From: a virus
IMG/VR virus record: IMGVR_UViG_3300030430_004105
Coordinates: 1-64,000 of that record
Direction: 5' to 3' (one strand)
Length of the DNA stretch: 64,000 bases
In this document: positions 61,658 through 64,000 of the stretch, piece by piece
Layout of the letters: the number at the start of each line of letters is the position of its first letter
Numbering within the stretch: position 1 is the stretch's first letter
Made by a program: the position numbers and the translations under genes
The notes under the pieces: model-generated
What the model was told of the DNA's origin: nothing
The model's input: only the letters and a program-made list of their open reading frames with translations
The model's database searches: none

Positions 61658-62383
61658 TTAAGTAATTTTGAAATCTGTATTCTTTTCTAGAAGTTCTATC
61701 CTAGAGTGCAATATTGGTGATATATTCTTAAGTTGCATGCCACCCTCTAAATAATAGTCTTCAAACCCAGTAGCGAAATATTCACGCACTGACGTGGCTG
61801 CATATGGGCGTATGAAGAGTGTCGGCGCCAAGTTTTTAATCTTTTCATACCCAACAACTTTATACAAAAACTTATCAAACTCTGGATCAAACTCGGTGTT
61901 TATAAAATCAAAATACGACAAATCATATTCTTCTAAATTATATTCTTGAGTTACTAGATCGTGTAACCTATTCATCTTCCCAAGATATTCATTTATTATC
62001 TTACCGTCTTCATAGATTTTTTCTGAATTGTTCTCCTCAAACCTGTGAGCAAACTCATGCACTAAATCATCTAGTATTTCTTTTTCGCTTACCAATTCAT
62101 CAGAAGATACGTATATGTTATCTTTATGATGTAGGGCAGTCAGTGATCTTTTCTTGAGGATATCAAAATCTCCAAAATAGACATTTTTAATCCCAGCATA
62201 CGACGAAATGGGCAAGTTAGATCGTAACAAGCCCATAATCTTTTCAATGTCAATGTCATTCTTAAGAGGTTTGTCGAGAACAAACTCGATACCTCTGTTA
62301 AAATAGAATCTTTTCTTTTCCGAAAGTATTTTAGTCTGCGATTGTTGCAGTAACTTCGTTAAGTTGTTTCTGTTCTTTGACAA
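61658..62383 (-). CDS. HExxH metallopeptidase-like protein
   Basis: A 241-residue protein from a probable TTG start at 62383, well placed behind GGAAGGAGAGAGGC and overlapping the upstream gene by 53 bases. DDLVHEFAHRFEE places H109, E110 and H113 as a zinc-binding HExxH, and SVREYFATGFEDYY near residue 198-211 supplies the third acidic ligand, as in lethal-factor-like (ATLF) and other gluzincins. There is no secretion signal, so it works in the cell or in the virion. The target is unknown. Confidence 0.72.
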   Translation of the reverse strand: MSKNRNNLTKLLQQSQTKILSEKKRFYFNRGIEFVLDKPLKNDIDIEKIMGLLRSNLPISSYAGIKNVYFGDFDILKKRSLTALHHKDNIYVSSDELVSEKEILDDLVHEFAHRFEENNSEKIYEDGKIINEYLGKMNRLHDLVTQEYNLEEYDLSYFDFINTEFDPEFDKFLYKVVGYEKIKNLAPTLFIRPYAATSVREYFATGFEDYYLEGGMQLKNISPILHSRIELLEKNTDFKIT

Positions 62384-62579
62384 GCCTCTCTCCTTCCTCT
62401 ACATCGTTTAATGCCTGTTCATATCCACGAATCCAATTCTCTTCTGCTATAATCATAAGAAAATCTGGGAATTCTTCAGCCATAACTTCTATAATATGTT
62501 CTACAGTAACATCACCATTCTCAGGATTCAATTTCTCTCCAACATATGTTACAAGTATTTCTTTAATAGTTTTTTTCAT
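62331..62579 (-). CDS. Small hypothetical protein
   Basis: An 82-residue acidic helical protein. I start it at ATG 62579 (MKKTIKEILVTYVGEKL), with GGAGATGTTC just upstream and a late promoter about 20 bases earlier; an ATG four codons before would lie within the leader. No motif was recognised. Its 3' end overlaps the metallopeptidase gene by 53 bases, so the two are coupled. Confidence 0.75.
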   Translation of the reverse strand: MKKTIKEILVTYVGEKLNPENGDVTVEHIIEVMAEEFPDFLMIIAEENWIRGYEQALNDVEEGERLVKEQKQLNEVTATIAD

Positions 62580-62593
62580 GAACATCTCCATTG

Positions 62594-62606
62594 TATAGTA
62601 TTTATA
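62594..62606 (-). promoter_or_regulatory. T4-type late promoter
   Basis: The minus strand reads TATAAATACTATA, 12 of 13 bases identical to the T4 late consensus TATAAATACTATT. A start site a few bases downstream would give a leader of about 14 bases holding GGAG before ATG 62579. It suits recognition by the gp55-like sigma encoded at 47962-48651. Confidence 0.75.
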
Positions 62607-62636
62607 CGTTTGAGTATAAAGATTTATTCAAAATTT

Positions 62637-62660
62637 TTACATAAAAGTTTTATTATGTAA
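62637..62660 (-). terminator. Inverted repeat after phoH, possible terminator
   Basis: TTACATAA and TTATGTAA form a perfect 8-bp stem with an 8-base loop, 17 bases after the PhoH stop codon. The stem is AT-only and no clean U-run follows, so termination is uncertain. The position between PhoH and the late promoter fits a transcript boundary. Confidence 0.4.
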
Positions 62661-62677
62661 GAGAAATTTGATTTTCT

Positions 62678-64000
62678 TTACAAACGCTTGGCTGCTTCTG
62701 TTGCAAGTCTTGATCTTTCACCCTTCTTGAATGATACATGTCCAGCAATGACTGAGTCTTTAAACTTCTCAATAGCGTATGTGAGTCCGTTAGAAGTCTC
62801 ATTGGTATATACGTTATCGATCTGCTCAATATCTCCAGTGAGAACTACCTTGGTGCCTTCACCGGCTCTTGTGATGATTGTCTTGACTTCGTGTGCTGTG
62901 AGGTTTTGTGCCTCGTCCACAATGATAAACGAATTGGATATCGATCTACCCCTGATGTATGTCAGCGCTTCTAATTCAATTGCGCCGGACTCCATAAGTT
63001 GTTCCATGATAATCTTGTCGTTCCCTACGATAAATTGAATATTATCTTGAATTGGCTTTAGCCAAGGCATCATTTTTTCTTCCATGGTACCGGGTAAGAA
63101 TCCAATATCTTTGCCCATTGGCTGTACTGGACGAGATACTACCATCTTATTGAATGCGATCCCCTCTTCTTCATCCTCTATTGTGTTATATCTTTTTGAT
63201 ACTTCTAATTTATGCTTTGTGTCCAGTTTGTTGTTAAACATTTTACCAAACGTCACTGACTGTTCCATACCTGCGGCAATAGCACATAGTGTCTTTCCAG
63301 ATCCTGCTTGCCCTGTAAGTGTGACAAGGTGAATATCTGGATCCATAAGCAAGTCAAATGCAAATGTCTGCTCTTTGTTTCTAGGCTGCACACCCCAGTT
63401 AAGATTGTTCTTGCAGTCTAGCAGTCTATCAACTGGCTCATTGCAGTTGTAGTAGCGACACAGTGCTGTCTTCTTCTCATTATACGAAGAAACAAGCATC
63501 AAGAATATGTTTGGGTATAGTGCAACTTTCTGTTCATCGGCAAATTCTTTTGTAATAAATATATCCTCACCAGAGTAAAACTGATCCACCAACTCATCAT
63601 CAACCAAGACAGTAGCCATACCTGAATACAGTTTGTCCGTGTCTTCAACTACTTGAGAAACAAGGTAGTCTTGAGACAGCATACCAACAGCATCGGCGAT
63701 AACTCTCAAGTTTATATCTCTAGATACTAGGATCACCTTTCTAGATTTAGGGCTGTTTGCTTTTACTGTCATTGCTGTTTCTAAAATCATGTGATCTGCA
63801 ACACCAGAGGTTAAGTCTTTTGGGAGTTTCTCAGAGACACTGTCGTAAGTTACAACAGATACAATTCCTTTCCCTTTGTCAATCCTTACGCCTTTTTGTA
63901 AAGATCCTTTTTCTCGTAAACTATCCAAGATTCTGATGAAAGAACGAGCATTGGAACCTACAGAATCTTGCCTCTTTTTGTGTTTGTCAACTTCTTCCAA
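62678..64000 (-). CDS. PIN-PhoH ATPase, 5' end outside window
   Basis: About 440 residues visible, ending at 62678. The N-terminal part has the end of a PIN-type nuclease domain (KVILVSRDINLRVIADAVG). The C-terminal PhoH domain has Walker A LTGQAGSGKT near residue 230, VSRPVQPMGKDIGFLPG, Walker B FIIVDEAQN and the sensor VLTGDIEQID. The PhoH2-type architecture (PIN plus P-loop) suggests an RNA helicase/nuclease. PhoH is common in marine phages. It lies before a late promoter and so may be an early or middle gene. Confidence 0.93.
   Translation of the reverse strand: MEEVDKHKKRQDSVGSNARSFIRILDSLREKGSLQKGVRIDKGKGIVSVVTYDSVSEKLPKDLTSGVADHMILETAMTVKANSPKSRKVILVSRDINLRVIADAVGMLSQDYLVSQVVEDTDKLYSGMATVLVDDELVDQFYSGEDIFITKEFADEQKVALYPNIFLMLVSSYNEKKTALCRYYNCNEPVDRLLDCKNNLNWGVQPRNKEQTFAFDLLMDPDIHLVTLTGQAGSGKTLCAIAAGMEQSVTFGKMFNNKLDTKHKLEVSKRYNTIEDEEEGIAFNKMVVSRPVQPMGKDIGFLPGTMEEKMMPWLKPIQDNIQFIVGNDKIIMEQLMESGAIELEALTYIRGRSISNSFIIVDEAQNLTAHEVKTIITRAGEGTKVVLTGDIEQIDNVYTNETSNGLTYAIEKFKDSVIAGHVSFKKGERSRLATEAAKRL

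Overview
This window is a continuous, very tightly packed stretch of an AT-rich tailed-phage genome. It looks like a contractile-tailed virus of the T4 superfamily. Every credible gene lies on the minus strand, so transcription runs from position 64000 towards position 1. Most neighbours overlap by ATGA or TAATG junctions or are separated by a few bases. No stretch longer than about 90 bases lacks a gene. I see no tRNA, rRNA, CRISPR array, insertion sequence or integrase. T4-type hallmarks are a gp17-like large terminase, gp46/gp47 recombination nuclease (fused here), a DnaG-type primase, a gp55-like late sigma factor, gp6 and gp25 baseplate wedge proteins, and one near-perfect T4-type late promoter. 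The mix of PIN-PhoH, PhyH-type oxygenase, J-domain protein and giant LamG-bearing structural proteins suggests an aquatic, possibly marine, T4-like phage. That habitat is an inference; the host cannot be read from the sequence.

Layout in transcription order. (1) 64000-60540: PIN-PhoH ATPase (5' end outside the window), a hairpin and a late promoter, small proteins, an HExxH metallopeptidase, and a RecB/Cas4-like nuclease with cysteines placed for an Fe-S cluster. (2) 60525-49444: a translationally coupled glycan and small-molecule cluster. It has two GT4 glycosyltransferases, GDP-mannose dehydratase, a GT42/DUF115-like protein, NeuA-like CMP-sugar synthetase, an RraA-like aldolase, NeuB-like synthase, a histidine phosphatase, a PhyH dioxygenase, a putative glycosyltransferase, a sugar nucleotidyltransferase, a RubisCO-like protein (RLP) and a GDPD-like protein. 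(3) 49415-47660: small conserved proteins and the late sigma factor. (4) 47656-9254: a 38 kb baseplate/tail-fibre structural block. It holds a hub fused to an M15-like peptidase, a spike-like protein, a 2149-residue protein, gp25, gp6, a 5171-residue LamG protein, several smaller structural proteins and a J-domain protein. (5) 9246-4583: RuvC-like resolvase, primase and the gp47-gp46 fusion. (6) 4574-3582: a lysis cassette of holin and spanin-like proteins without an adjacent endolysin. (7) 3585-1248: small proteins. Three of them start with a short amphipathic peptide ending in a T4-type prohead-protease site. (8) 1237-1: large terminase, 3' end outside the window.

The most notable items are these. 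A RubisCO-like protein sits inside a phage sialic-acid-type glycan cluster, with an RraA-like aldolase a few genes away. The internal-protein-like locus beside the terminase shows tandemly duplicated leader cassettes and two truncated copies of the terminase start. The gp47-gp46 nuclease is a single-chain fusion. The baseplate block contains two exceptionally large proteins.
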